Shown here one piece after another: positions 50,866 through 62,971 of a stretch of 64,000 nt of DNA. The notes beneath the pieces are model-generated. The model ran no database searches. It was given only the letters and a program-made list of their open reading frames with translations, and was not told the DNA's origin. A program made the position numbers and the translations under genes. This DNA comes from Gymnogyps californianus. Lineage: Eukaryota > Chordata > Aves > Accipitriformes > Cathartidae. The first letter of the stretch is position 1. Each line of letters starts with the position of its first letter. The DNA is taken from positions 204,743,494 through 204,807,493 of the forward strand of contig NC_059471.1 of assembly GCF_018139145.2 (NCBI RefSeq), in the 5' to 3' direction.

Positions 50866-51189
50866 TATTTACAAAAGGTACCTGAATTTATAGACTCTGA
50901 CAACAATGCAATATAGGTAAGAACTTCCTACGCTGTTTGTTGCCAATACGTCTGTGATTCAGATCAGCTTATTAGTCTTTGACCTCTCTGGGGATGGATA
51001 ATAAGGTTATTAATTAACACTAGCTTTGGTGTGCGATTTTTGCAGTGTTGATACCTCTCCCTGGACAATTCTCAGGAGGAACTGGACAAAGGTCAACAGG
51101 CAAATCTCCCACAGGCCAGTGCATGGCTAGCTTTTATTAACTGCACATACTATTGACCTGCTCTGGCTTCCACTGGGATCATGGACATG

Positions 51190-51787
51190 TGTCATGGTTT
51201 AACCCCAGCCAGCAGCTAAGCACCACACAGCCGCTCGCTCACTCCCCCGCGGTGGGATGGGGGAGAGAATCGGAAGAGTAAAAAAAGTGAGAAAACTCGT
51301 GGGTTGAGATAAAGACAGTTTAATAGGGAAAGCAAAAGCTGTGCACGCAAGCAAAGCAAAACAAGGAATTCATTCACCACTTCCCATCGGCAGGCAGGTG
51401 TTCAGCCATCTCCAGGAAAGCAGGGCTCCATCACGCGTAACAGTTACTTGGGAAGACAAACACCATCACTCCAAATGTCCCCCCCTTCCTTCTTCTTCCC
51501 CCAGCTTTATATGCTGGGCATGATGTCATAAAGTATGGAATATCCCTTTGGCCAGTTGGGGTCAGCTGTCCCGGCTGTGTCCCCTCCCAGCTTCTTGTGC
51601 ACCCCCAGCCTCCTCGCTGGTGGGGTGGGGTGAGAGGCAGAAGAGGCCTTGACTCTGCGTAAGCACTGCTCAGCAATAACGAAAACATCCCTGAATTATC
51701 AACACTGTTTTCAGCACAAATCCAAGACATAGCCCCATACCAGCTACTATGAAGAAAATTAACTCTAGCCCAGCCAAAACCAGCACA
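51190..51787 (-). mobile_element. Solo LTR of an avian endogenous retrovirus
   Basis: A 598-bp unit starts TGTCATGGTTTAACCCCAGC and ends CCAGCCAAAACCAGCACA, giving TG...CA ends on either strand. I recognise it as an LTR repeated many times in neoavian genomes; the exact family label (TguLTR5/ERVL-like) is uncertain. Orientation is read from signals. On the minus strand a TATA box (GCATATAAAGC, 51504-51514) is followed about 190 bases later by a poly(A) signal ATTAAA (51319-51324) and then about 130 bases of U5, so the LTR opposes RELN. U3 would be about 51515-51787. No internal retroviral sequence or second LTR adjoins it, so it is a solo LTR left by recombination. I see no target-site duplication (left flank ACATG, right flank TTCGG). 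Minus-strand open frames across it are chance. Confidence 0.88.
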
Positions 51788-54744
51788 TTCGGCTAATAAG
51801 TAAATATTTAGAAGTACCCTTTTATAAAATACACTTCTAAGAGAAACACAGAAACCTACTGGTGTCCCTGTAGTACATCTCAGTGTAATTCTTGAGTATT
51901 TTTTCACAAGATACCTCCAGATGAGCTGAGGAAATAAAAGCTAAAATGCATCATTTATTGCAGAACAGCTTTCTTAGCAGTAACTTAGGACTATTTTGAA
52001 CAGATGTTGAGCACCAGGGGCTCCTAAGCAAATTGCCAGGATCTGTAAATGCTCTTTACCACCAAAAAATAGTAGGTCCTCCTTTACACTAATAAGTGAT
52101 TTCTCTGTGTGCAAATTTGTAAAACATTATCTTCATAATCCTTCAGCTAGGTTTCACTGTTTGTAATTTCTGCCCTAAGCTCACACTAACCTAGTTAAAG
52201 CTCAGCCTGCCAGGGGGGATAATAATGGCTGTTAAGCAGGGTGGCACGCTGAGTTACATCTTAGGTTGTTAAGCCTGTTGTTTTATAGATGGCTTAACTT
52301 ACTAGTTTGTAAAAGTAATAAAGCTGACCTAGATTGCAAAAGCATATTGTGTTTTGACCATCAGCATCGTTCGCTGCAGAAGTTCCAGCTGTATTAGGTA
52401 GAATAGGTTGCTATAGAAATTAGTTTGGAAAATAAGTATTTTTCTTATATAGCCATTTTTGCTAGTCATTGAACAGGTGTCATAATTATGATTGTGTCTA
52501 TACATATATTCACTGTAACCTCTATTAACAGTGGACTGGACTTCTGTAATGCTGTCTGCCTGAGTCTGTAGGCAGTGTCTAATAACCCATGTAAGAGTTG
52601 TGAGCCATCACAACTGATCTTAAAATTCTGTACATCGAGAAGTCTTTGAAAGTACTAAAAAGCCCAACTGCATATTATTTGACACCTAATTAGCACAGCT
52701 TATGGTGCAAATGGCTAAAAAGGAACAGGAATAGCTGTGGTGGTGTCCCCTATGAAGACAGAAGCAAGAGAGCTGTGGTTGCTGAGGCAGGGCACTGGCA
52801 CATCTGTTCTCCTGAAGCAGGAGCAACTGGTTCTCAGCACAGCTCCTGGAAAAAGTTTGGTTCTGAATGCTGAGGCAGACAGCTGAACTATTGAAAGAAA
52901 CTTGGAAGAAACTTTCAAGAAAAGAGATGTGTTTTTCACTGAGAGTATGCTTTTTCCCATAATCACCGAATGATACAACTCCTTTCTGGGAAATTTGAAG
53001 TACCCTGCTCCAGAATTGGTCTTTTCATACCCATGTGTTTAAGCCTGTTTCTAGGAACTGGCAACTGTGTTAATGTATGAACTTGAAATATCATGCTGTA
53101 CAAACACTACAGAACATAAAGACTGTGATTGAGAGGCTTGGTTACCTATTTAAAGCATTTGTAGAAAACCTATGATAATAATTATGGAAATATTGAATAA
53201 ACATCCAAGAAGATTACATGGTTTGCTATATTAGTCCTCTAGCCAGAGTGGGAAAGGGCTATATTGTCTGAAGGAACCACATTGCCCTGGTAAACCACTT
53301 AGCTACACTGTCATTTAAGACACTGTTTACTGTTTTTTTCATTTGTTTGAAAGAAATACAGAGGATTATCTTCAAGATTAAGTACACAATTATGTTTACT
53401 CTATACACAATTATAATACACAGAAATATTAAAACTGGAAAGTAAACAGAAAATAGCAAATATCAGAACTAAGGTCCATTAGGTCCCTTGTATTTATATA
53501 TAATCACTCAACTCTTAAATATATTGTTGTATAAGTTTTTATCCCTCATGTTCTTATGATGAAACAGAATTGTACAATGAAATACATTGTTGTTCATAGC
53601 ATCCCAGTTGTTGCTATGATTTGCAATCTTTGCAGTTGGTTGAAGAGTGTGTCGTAATGCACGTGGAAACCTTAATGTATAGACAGTCTTGGCCTTGGGG
53701 TTCTGTGAAACACCAGCTCCCTGCTTCAGTTAAGTGCTGCCCTTCTCTTCCTACTCTTTATTGCAAGGTAAGGGTGAAGCAGGATATTTCTTACCGCTCT
53801 TTTTGATATTGGTGTAGACTCTGTTTGAGACGAGGATGGTACAGGCACCAAATAAGATACAGTCCTTGTTTGCAGTCAGGGTAGTTCTGACATTAGTCCA
53901 GTGTTGCAGTCATTTTATTTTTCCTTATTGCTTATAACTTATGGCTTGTGGAAAAAAAATAAATCATCAGTAATTGTTCCTTGTTGGTGTGCCAGTTTAG
54001 TGGAACTATGAAGAAAAATTACTCCTTTGCTTGGTTTTCCACTTCCCTGGGTAGAGGCATTGTTGTACTGTCAATCAGCATTATGTGTAACATTCTGAAA
54101 ATCATGAGCCAATATTTGATTCAGATCTTGGCTCTGCTCTCATGTCCCATATTGATGTGGTGCCCAGATTACCTCCTTCATCTTCTGTGTTTGTTAATTT
54201 TCCAGTGAAATGCAAACACCGTGCATGGAATCATTGTGGCTCCTCTAAGTATCACCCCAAGCAGCATAGACTCAACTGACTGTGCAGAATTAGATTTAGC
54301 TTGTCTATTAGTTTTGTCTGAGTTTCATCTGTTTTGCATAGTGGTAAAGCAAACAGCAATGACCAATGCGTAATTCTGGGTGTTTTCAGAAACTTTGTTA
54401 GCAGAAGATGGTAGCACAAAGTGCAGTGTGATGGTAAGTATTCAAAAGTGTTCAGAGCAAAGGAAGAAAACCATGAGGGAGGATGAAAGCTGGTTGCACC
54501 TGATTTTCCACTCCTCAAAGGGATTTTCAATTGTTTTCAACTGGAGATAGGATATGTAGATATCTCCAGGTGGGTATTTATGTGTGAGCTGTGTGTCTGT
54601 ATCTCCCTTGAGAGTTAATGGAGGTGCAATCTGGTTCCATAGACATCTAGGGCCTGACATTCAGCTCTACATCTAGAGAGAGGTACCTGCAGGTTTAGAA
54701 GGTCTCTGTAGCTCTACTAGTTTCCTTAGGACATTCCAAATTAT

Positions 54745-54905
54745 TTTAGATATATTTAGGCAGCTGAATCAAGCCCTAGGTCTCCACTGACCAAAACAGA
54801 TCACTAGCTACCTAGCTACCATGTAGACCTTTATATAGGCACCTATTTTAAGCTTTTTTAAATCTGGGTCTGAATCCCACCCAGTCTTAGCTGCCTAACC
54901 ATAAG
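54745..54905. mobile_element. Probable ancient repeat relic (GGCACCTA type)
   Basis: ATTTAGGCAGCTGAATC near 54756, TATAGGCACCTATTTTAAGC near 54835, AAATCTGGGTCTGAATCCCAC near 54860 and TTAGCTGCCTAACC near 54887 together resemble a dispersed sauropsid relic with TTTAGGCACCTAAATACC and AATCTGGGCC blocks. Decayed; family and limits uncertain. Confidence 0.35.
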
Positions 54906-56479
54906 CACCTTGTGCCAAATCATGAAAATGAATTTTCCATCCCCACCACCCTCAACAGTCAGTAACTTTGTCTGTGTCAAGAATTTCCAATGAGCAGGCT
55001 GCTCAACAGTTGAAATCTGCTGAAGGGTATGAATAAAAAAGGCAACTTTATAAAGTTCATGAAATCCTGCATTTTTTTTCCTTTTTCCTTGGAGGTAAAG
55101 CCTGTTGTCTAATATTCTCTTAGATGCCTGATACTCCTACTAAAAGCCCACTTCAAAGAGAAGAATGTTCAATTTTTAACATTTTCTCCAAGTCTGCAGA
55201 CAACTGGCCATTTGCTATTTTAGGCTTCTCATGCTGTGTAGGCACAAGAAAAGCGGAACCAACAAAGCCAGGAAGAATGGGTATGTGAACATTTATTAAA
55301 AATAAAAGCACATGAAAATTCTATTGATGAGTTAGTTGAACTTAATTCAAAAGATGAGCAAAAAGCATAAAATGTTACTTTTATCAATATTGTGTAATGC
55401 TGGAATAGAAACTGCAAGATGATACAATATTAAGATGGTTTCTTTTCTTTGTATGATACAAATTTAATATATCACGTACTTGTAATATATGATAACAGAA
55501 GGCAGCTCAATATAGCCTTTGGCTACTCTGTTAAGATTTTGGCATGGTTCCATATAGGACTCTGGCACCTCCTGCATGAAATAAAATGAAATTCAGTCAT
55601 TTTCTACTGGTATTATCTAAATAATAAAACAATCACGGTGAGAATTACTTCCCTTCTTACAAATGTTCATTCGGCAATTCTAGAAGCAGAGATTAGATTT
55701 TATTTTCTTCCCTTTCTGAGCAACATACCCATTATTTTTGTGCATGAGACCATCAATTCACAATCCGCAGTACAGTTATCAGTAGTTGTGTTTAAAATTC
55801 TCTCTTGAACTTCGCTTTTCTCTCTCTGAAATTTAACCTCAGTGTTATTTTTCAGAGCATATTTTAGTTCATCAACAACATAAATCTTTGTTTCATTCAA
55901 AGAGGTGCTTTGTCTTCCCATTTTCTCAAGATGGCTTAATTTTGAAAACATGACTAGACTATAAAATATATTACACACACTCCAAGTTTCCTTCCACTAA
56001 GAGGTTTTCCTGTGTAACAAAGGAATTGAATGAAATATCATTTGGCTGCTAATAATTGATTGATAACAAACCTTTCAAAATTACATCCTAGAAGAAGTAT
56101 GCTCAATGAAATAAGCACGGAACAGTTTTTGTGAATTCTTTTGGAAATGTTGGTTATACAAAGAGTGAGCAATAAACATACATGGAATCATTCTGTACAG
56201 GTAAACATATAGTGCATAAAAACACAAGTACAGGCAAAGGCAGAAGACAATTGTAAGAGGTGTTTTAGGAAGCTAAATTTCAGTATTGCAGACAAGTCTG
56301 TACAACTGGACACTGTGTCTGCATGGAAGCCCTTTGTAGCTCTGGAACGTCCCCTTGGTTGACTGAGAGAGTCTGATCATTTCAATGCCATCTCTGAAGC
56401 GGATAATACAACATGTGTCCAGTGCATGAATGAGTTTGAGATAAGTGTATTGTCTGTATACTTCTTTGGGAAGCACTTG

Positions 56480-56590
56480 ACTTCTTGCAAGGGACTATTA
56501 CTAAATAACTTCGTGAAGAGCTCAATACTGCAGGATGCTGAGCACTGGCCTTGATCCAGCAGAGCAATCACGCATGTCCACGCCGTCATC
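56480..56590. mobile_element. Ancient amniote repeat relic
   Basis: GGACTATTACT near 56491 followed by CTTGATCCAGCAGAGCAATC near 56550 and ACGCATG resembles the dispersed motif CAATGGGACTACTCAC ... CCTGATCCAGCAAAGCACTTAAGCACGTGC. The order is kept and the divergence is high. It overlaps small minus-strand open frames that I do not regard as genes. Confidence 0.4.
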
Positions 56591-57210
56591 AAAGGCACAG
56601 ACAACACTTTTTGTAGTTTTTAAAATTCGTGCTTTCAGATTACGTGTTTGAAATTTTGCTTTGTTTGTGTACACAGCCGAGGACATATAAGGATGCTCGG
56701 TCCATATTCTCAGTTCACACAAGTTAACTTACTTTTCTCACCTTGTTTGTTTGGATGAACTTTAATAGAGTGATCTACAAAGTATTATGTAGACATGCAG
56801 TAATATTCAGCAAGACTTCATGTGTGTGTATAAAATATGAAAACTTGGGTATGATGAATGTGAAAATCCAGTAAGACAAAAAAAAAATCTCTCCCTTTTT
56901 CTATACTACGATGGTCTCCTCATATCTAGTTCTAGCAAAAGTTTAAAAACAAAAAAGAAAGAAACCTTATACTTGAAGATATAAAAAACATTAGATCAGC
57001 TTTTGCTGGCCACATGCTGGGAAAATTTGGATTTGAGTATTCAGAATGACCATGACCTCAAACTAGCTGACAGAATGAACTCTAAAACATCTCTCATCAT
57101 TATTGTTTAAACAGTACTTAACAATAGGGTGTATCCCTCCCTTCTCAGTTTGAGAAACTCAAATCTATTATTAATATTTAGATAATTCTTATCTGTGGAT
57201 GTAGAATGAA

Positions 57211-57302
57211 ATATAATTCAATCTGTTTATAATTATAAATTATAAAATATTACAATAGTATTATATATAAAACATTACAGAATAAATAATAGAATATAAT
57301 AA
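57211..57302. repeat. AT-rich low-complexity block
   Basis: About 90 bases, nearly all A and T, with repeated ATAATTATAAAT, TATTACAATAG, TTATATATAAAAC and GAATATAATAATC. This is low-complexity DNA without a clear repeat period. Confidence 0.75.
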
Positions 57303-60300
57303 TCCTTCTATAATCTCAGTATATACATTATACAAATGTCATCAGAATGGAATTGCGCTAGGAAAATATTTGATAGTACCTGTCTTTATCTGATTTTTTT
57401 GCAGTATTCACAAATGAGAATTACTTCTTTTGGTGTCATTCAGAATACAATCATTGCTTATATGCAATGGTCTGTATATGATCATATTGTGGTCTATATA
57501 TGTTCATGAACTCTGTCCTCCAGAGCCAAAGACCCCTGAGGTCAAGAATGCTCCAAAGCTTGCAGAGGTTTCTAACACAATCATTGTTTGGCAGGTAAAA
57601 TAGGAAATATAGAGAGGTAAATGAAATAGTTAATAATAATTCCCTTGCTTTGTTTTTCTTCCATTCTTGCCATTAGAGAGGTTTAAACCAGAATCTTTTA
57701 ATAGCGCTCTCCCTTTTTCTCCACTGTCTTGCACTATTCATACTCTGGAAAAATGGAAGTCATTCCTGAATGACTCCTGAATGGGAGACTCGTTCCTGAA
57801 TCCAGTGTGGCACGTCTGTCTTGTCTCCTTTTCTCTTATGGCCTGGGATACACCCTTTTTGAAAATCCCCTTGATAAGTGGCACAATCATCAGCATCATC
57901 AGATGCACACAGCCACCCCCAGGTGAGCACCCTCCCTCCTCTACTGTGGCAGCATGGTCCTTTCAGGCAGCAGCCCACATGGGGTCCATCTGTGTGACAA
58001 GAGAGCCATCAGATTTTAACGGGTGTCTATTGCTAGCCTGTACAACAATGCATTGGAAACTTCTATCCAGTGTGGAAGTAAAAAAGGTAATCTGAAAGAG
58101 ATGCACAGCATTAACTTTCAGAATTAATAAATGCTGCATCCATTTCCCAAGTCATCATATCTGCCTTAATAGCCCTGTTAAAAGGCCAGAATGGTTGTCT
58201 TAAAGTGTTATATTACTTGTATCTTACTAGGTGTGATTACTTAGACTGTGGCTGTGACATATTGGTGGGCCCGTGAGCTGTTTGGGGCAGAGACAGCATC
58301 ACAGCAGGAGGTTTTGGTCCAGCCAACTTTCGCACATTGGCTGCTCAGCAGTTCCTGGTGGGCAGCAGCTCAGTCATGGGAGCAGAAGTCTCAGACAGGT
58401 ATCAGGATGGCACCTGCTCTGATCATGATGACATAGTGGTGTTGTAATGGTGGATGCCATAATGACGGGGTCATCATCATCATAGCAGCTCTCAGTGAGA
58501 GTTCTGTTCCATTCTGTTGTGATACAGAAGAGTTATCACCTAGGAGAAGGCTTGGAGATCCTACACTAATTCAAATAATAATAAAATTTATTTTGAGAGC
58601 AAATTATTGAAGTATTTCACATGCCATTTTCTGGCTCTTGTTGCTGATTAGTGGCTGTTCTCATAACATATTTTACAGATAAAATACCACTGTAACATTA
58701 TGAAATAGGGTTTTCCTAACATGGCATTTTTTTCCTTATCACTCTTGAGTAGCTTGGATCTTTTAGTTCTTATTAGAAATGTAACAAATATAACATTTTC
58801 TCTTACAGCCTTCTAAATATCCCTCTTAGCTCAAAATAAGCTGTTTAGCCCAAGTAGTAATGTACATTTACTTGAGACATTTTCTGTGAAAAATGTATTT
58901 TTGAAGTCTTAAACAGTAAGCAGCTCTCCAGCAATCTCTGATTTCCCACCCAAGTAGGGAAGAGTTTAAAATAGCAAGTTTGAAGAAATGAATAATGGAA
59001 GAAAGTCAATCTCTTTGTCTTTTTTTTAGTACTTCACTAGTTTGAGGTCAAATTTTGCCTGCATACTACACATCTGTTGCAGTCAGGAACCCAAAACATG
59101 CTCCATAAACTCACCCAGTTCCTATCAGCATTAGTGTTTATGCAAAGGATTATAACTGATACGAACAAATTACTTTGCAGAACCTACTTACACATTCAAA
59201 GAGCAATGTCCTAAATGTCCTAAAATACAAAAGATAAACAGTAGAAATGCTTCCAATCAATATCACAGACTGTTTTGCAAAGCAGTGAAGATGTTAGGGC
59301 CATAATTTGAACGATGGTTTTAACAAGCAAATAGAGAGAGAATATGTATGGTGAGTTAAGCTGCATAAAGCCTTTCTTCTAAATGCAGATGTAGGCATTA
59401 ACTCGCATATTCGAGATGGCATGCTTATTTGCTAAGTGCAAAGATGGTTAGAAAAAGGCTTTCCTGACTGAGGATAAAAGCTGGAGTACTCTTTAATTTT
59501 GGTTACTGCCAAGCTTATTTCAACAACCACAATAGTTAGTTGGCTCCATACCAAAAAGTGGCAATACAGTACTTACATGTCTATGGATCAAAATTAGATG
59601 AAAAATTGCTGTTTCTCATCTCCAAAGCCATTTGCTGCACATTTTATAGGCCTCAAGATGCCTTTTGTAATATGTGATAACAGAGCCAACTGAAGCATCT
59701 GCCTGGGAAGAGATTACTTTAATTATGGACTCAATGTCCTATTTTCTGCAAGTGTTCCCCAGAGAATTTCTTACTGCTGGATGAGAGGTGTTATGATGCA
59801 CATTAAAACCTACAAGTCAAACAAAAGAGGTTGTAAAAGTGAGACAAGGACACCCATAAAGTCTCCAGTCTTGTATTCAGTGGCTAAAAAAATAACCCTG
59901 AATTCTGTGATGATAACTTTTTAATTAGTCTAACACCTGTTAAAATAAATTTCCAATGAAGTAGAGAAAAAAAAAGAATGCTAAACTTCTCCTTTTTTCC
60001 TAACCCTATTATGTTTTATAAAATCGATTCATCTATAAAAGTCCTTAAAATACTCATGTTTTCCTTTTAATTTTTTCAACATAGTAGTAGTTACTAATGA
60101 TGTAATGTGAAAAATGCAGCAAAGAGGTTTCCTGTTAGCTTCTGGTTTTGTAACATGCAAAGTTTCTTGTCATTAAGAATTCATTTGCCTTCCACTGTAG
60201 TATCATTGATCACAATTAACTCATTTGCTATTAAAGTGGATGTGCTGTATGCTCCTATAGATTCTGTGTAAATCACCATTGATTTAGCAGTTTAATAGCT

Positions 60301-62946
60301 ACTTAAAATATTTGTCATTCTCTCTTTATCAATTAGAAGAAAGCCTAGAGATCTTCATTAGCAGCTGTGGCAATGATGAGCTAAAAGTTTTTCTTTACAC
60401 AAAATATGATGGAAGAGCTGTAAAGATGGCTTGAAGATGCTGTGACAGCATGTGAGGTACTGGGAAACTTCCCTAGAATTTGTAAGATTGCCAAAATTAA
60501 AAGGGAAAATGACATCTCCAGAAGATACTGAAGTTTAAAAAAAAAAACAAAACCCAACAATTTGAAGTGCATTTAAATCATAGGGCCATATCTGATAGCA
60601 TTTGGGAGCACTGCCTCTTTGATCCTGTACAATTATTAGAAAGGTTTATTCTCTGAAAACAGAGTGGAAGCAGTGCTCATTGTCTATAAATAACATCAGC
60701 TAACATTAGGGATTTTTCAGTTTGCTAATTTTATAGTAACTGTCTTTACTGAAACAAAACCAAGTCTGAAAAGGATGTTACATCGTAAGTACTTCCCTGT
60801 CTGAGTGAAGGTAGTATGGAGATTTCATAGCTTAGCAAACGGAAGAATTTAGCTAGCCATGCAGCTTCCAGCCCCAGGAGGAGCTCCTCTCCTGGGGGAA
60901 CTGAGCGTGTCAGGTAGGGGTCACACGTGTCTCTTCTTCGTGGTTTCCAACACCATTTCAGGTGCCTGGGGAATACCTGCCCCAAGCTTGGTCTCTGCTG
61001 TTGCGTAGCCTAAGCTTGTAAACCCAGTCACAGCATGACGTGCTGGGGACTGTGGCTCAGAGATACCTGATCCGCATCTGCGGGACTGAATTTCGGTTTG
61101 GAGGCGGTAGCACCTGTTCTGTCTGGGCTGTGGGTATCCTCATTAACTCACACGATGTAAGGTTTAGGTAGTGGATGGAGAAAGCTGAAATACTGAAGGT
61201 GGCTTTTCGTGGAGCTGTCCTGGGCTAGGAGGAGCTGGAGCTCAGCTCTCTGCTGCGTGTGACGTGGTGTGACGTCCTGAAGTCTGTGGGCTGGAACAGG
61301 TACCTGTGCAGAGACACGTGGACTCCAGCCTCATGGAAGAATTAAGGAGTAAAACTCAGATCCCTTGTCTATCTGCTAGGCTTTTCCTTCTTGATTTTTT
61401 CCTGACTCCTTCCTCTGGCTGTAACAAGCTGCGCAGTGCCAGGGTTTAATGGAAGGTTTTAGCTTATAAGTGAGTGGGAAAAGCCCTGTTCTGTGAAGGG
61501 AGATCCTTGGACCAAAGTGGGAACTAAGTCAATATCGACCATTTCCAGGCTTTGCCTTTTGGTCTGTTACTGAAAAGATGGAGGAAAGGGTCACTAACAT
61601 CCATGGTTTACTGAAGTGACTGAGGCCACTTTGCTTGGAGCTGGATTCAGGACATTGTCGAGAGGTAGATGTGCAGGAGCATGGCTGGTCAAACACTGGT
61701 GTCCCTTCTGGGAGTTTGGGAGAGACCCTCTGCCTTCATGAGGCTGTGGAAACTACACGTGACTGAGTCCACATGCCTAGGAAACTTTCGGTGAGGCACC
61801 CTGGTGCATCTGGAGCTGGGCTCCCTGGGCTGCTCTCCCAGGCTCGTGTGCCCTACATATCATCAGATCCCCTTGCGGCACTCAAGTCATGCTGCAAGTC
61901 ATGTGAAATTTCAACCGTGATGTCTGCAAGGGAAACATTTCAGCTGTGACACTTTACCTTGCCAGCAGCCATGAAATCTGTTTGGGTATTTTGCTGCTTG
62001 CCAGGAAGAGCTGACCTTTCCTTTGGGTGAAGTGCCCAGCTTTGGAGCTATTGTCCCTTCGCTCCCAGAGCTGGCAGTGTCCTGTGGGTCACTGATGTTC
62101 TTAGCCAGAGCTTTATGTTTTAATCAGCATGGGCAATTAGGTCATCATTCCAATTATCTATGTGTAAATTGTCGTCTTCTGTGTTTCAAGGAGTCTGTTT
62201 TGGAGTGACCTCCACACAAAAATTGTTCCAAGAGGCTGGACCTCTGTTGTTACTTAACATGATGAAAACATCATTACTTCAGAGAATGGTGTTGTGTCTC
62301 CCAGTGGCTTTGAGCAACGGGTTTCTTACTCTGTGGAGCCTTTAACTTGTTAGGGGACTTTTTTTTTCCTGGTTGTCCTCAGCAAACAAGAGTCCCAGAG
62401 TCGAGTGAGTAAAGGGATGGAAAAGACAGCTCTGCTTCTGAGTTGCTCTTTGCGCTATCAGCTAATGTTGGCTGTAGCTCATGTCCCTCTCATGCTAGCT
62501 TAGCCTGGCTGCGACGGTCACCACTGGGAGGTCTCTGCCCATCTGGACAGGAGGCAACAACTGCGCTGTGGTGGCTCCTGCCTCCTCCACCAGCAGAGAT
62601 CTGCATCTTGGATTGCCAGGGGAAGGGAGGAAACGGAGTCCCAACCCCCCCTCCTCCCTTGCAAAGCCATGTGAGGTGTCTCTTGACTGGGAACCACTAG
62701 TTTAGCACTGTAAGAAGTTGTCTGTGCTGACAGATGAGGAACGTCAGCTTTATTCCTTATGGGGGGAGAGCAAATAGATCTGAAGTCAATGATGACACTG
62801 TCTTTGTTCTGAAGTACACTGAGAATACATTTCATTTTTTCTAGCCCATGCAAGGATTTCAGTACCTTTTACTAGGGAATATGAAATGTGTTCTCGCAAG
62901 TATTTCTCTCTGTGTGGCATTTTCCTTAACTTATCATTTTCTCTTC

Positions 62947-62971
62947 TTTTTTTTCCCCCCCCCCATCCCCC
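62947..62971. repeat. Homopolymer tract T8-C10-AT-C5
   Basis: Eight T are followed by ten C (62955-62964), AT, and five C (62967-62971), all in a pyrimidine-rich context. This is prone to slippage and sequencing error. Confidence 0.85.

Noticed and set aside
51431..51907. 158-codon open frame on the minus strand
   Set aside because: It lies mostly inside the LTR and runs out of it. LTRs of this kind do not encode protein, and no retroviral protein motif is visible.
55700..55978. 92-codon minus-strand frame with a Lys/Glu-rich, plausible-looking product
   Set aside because: No known family, no flanking splice signals or start context that I can support, and the length is compatible with chance in 64 kb.
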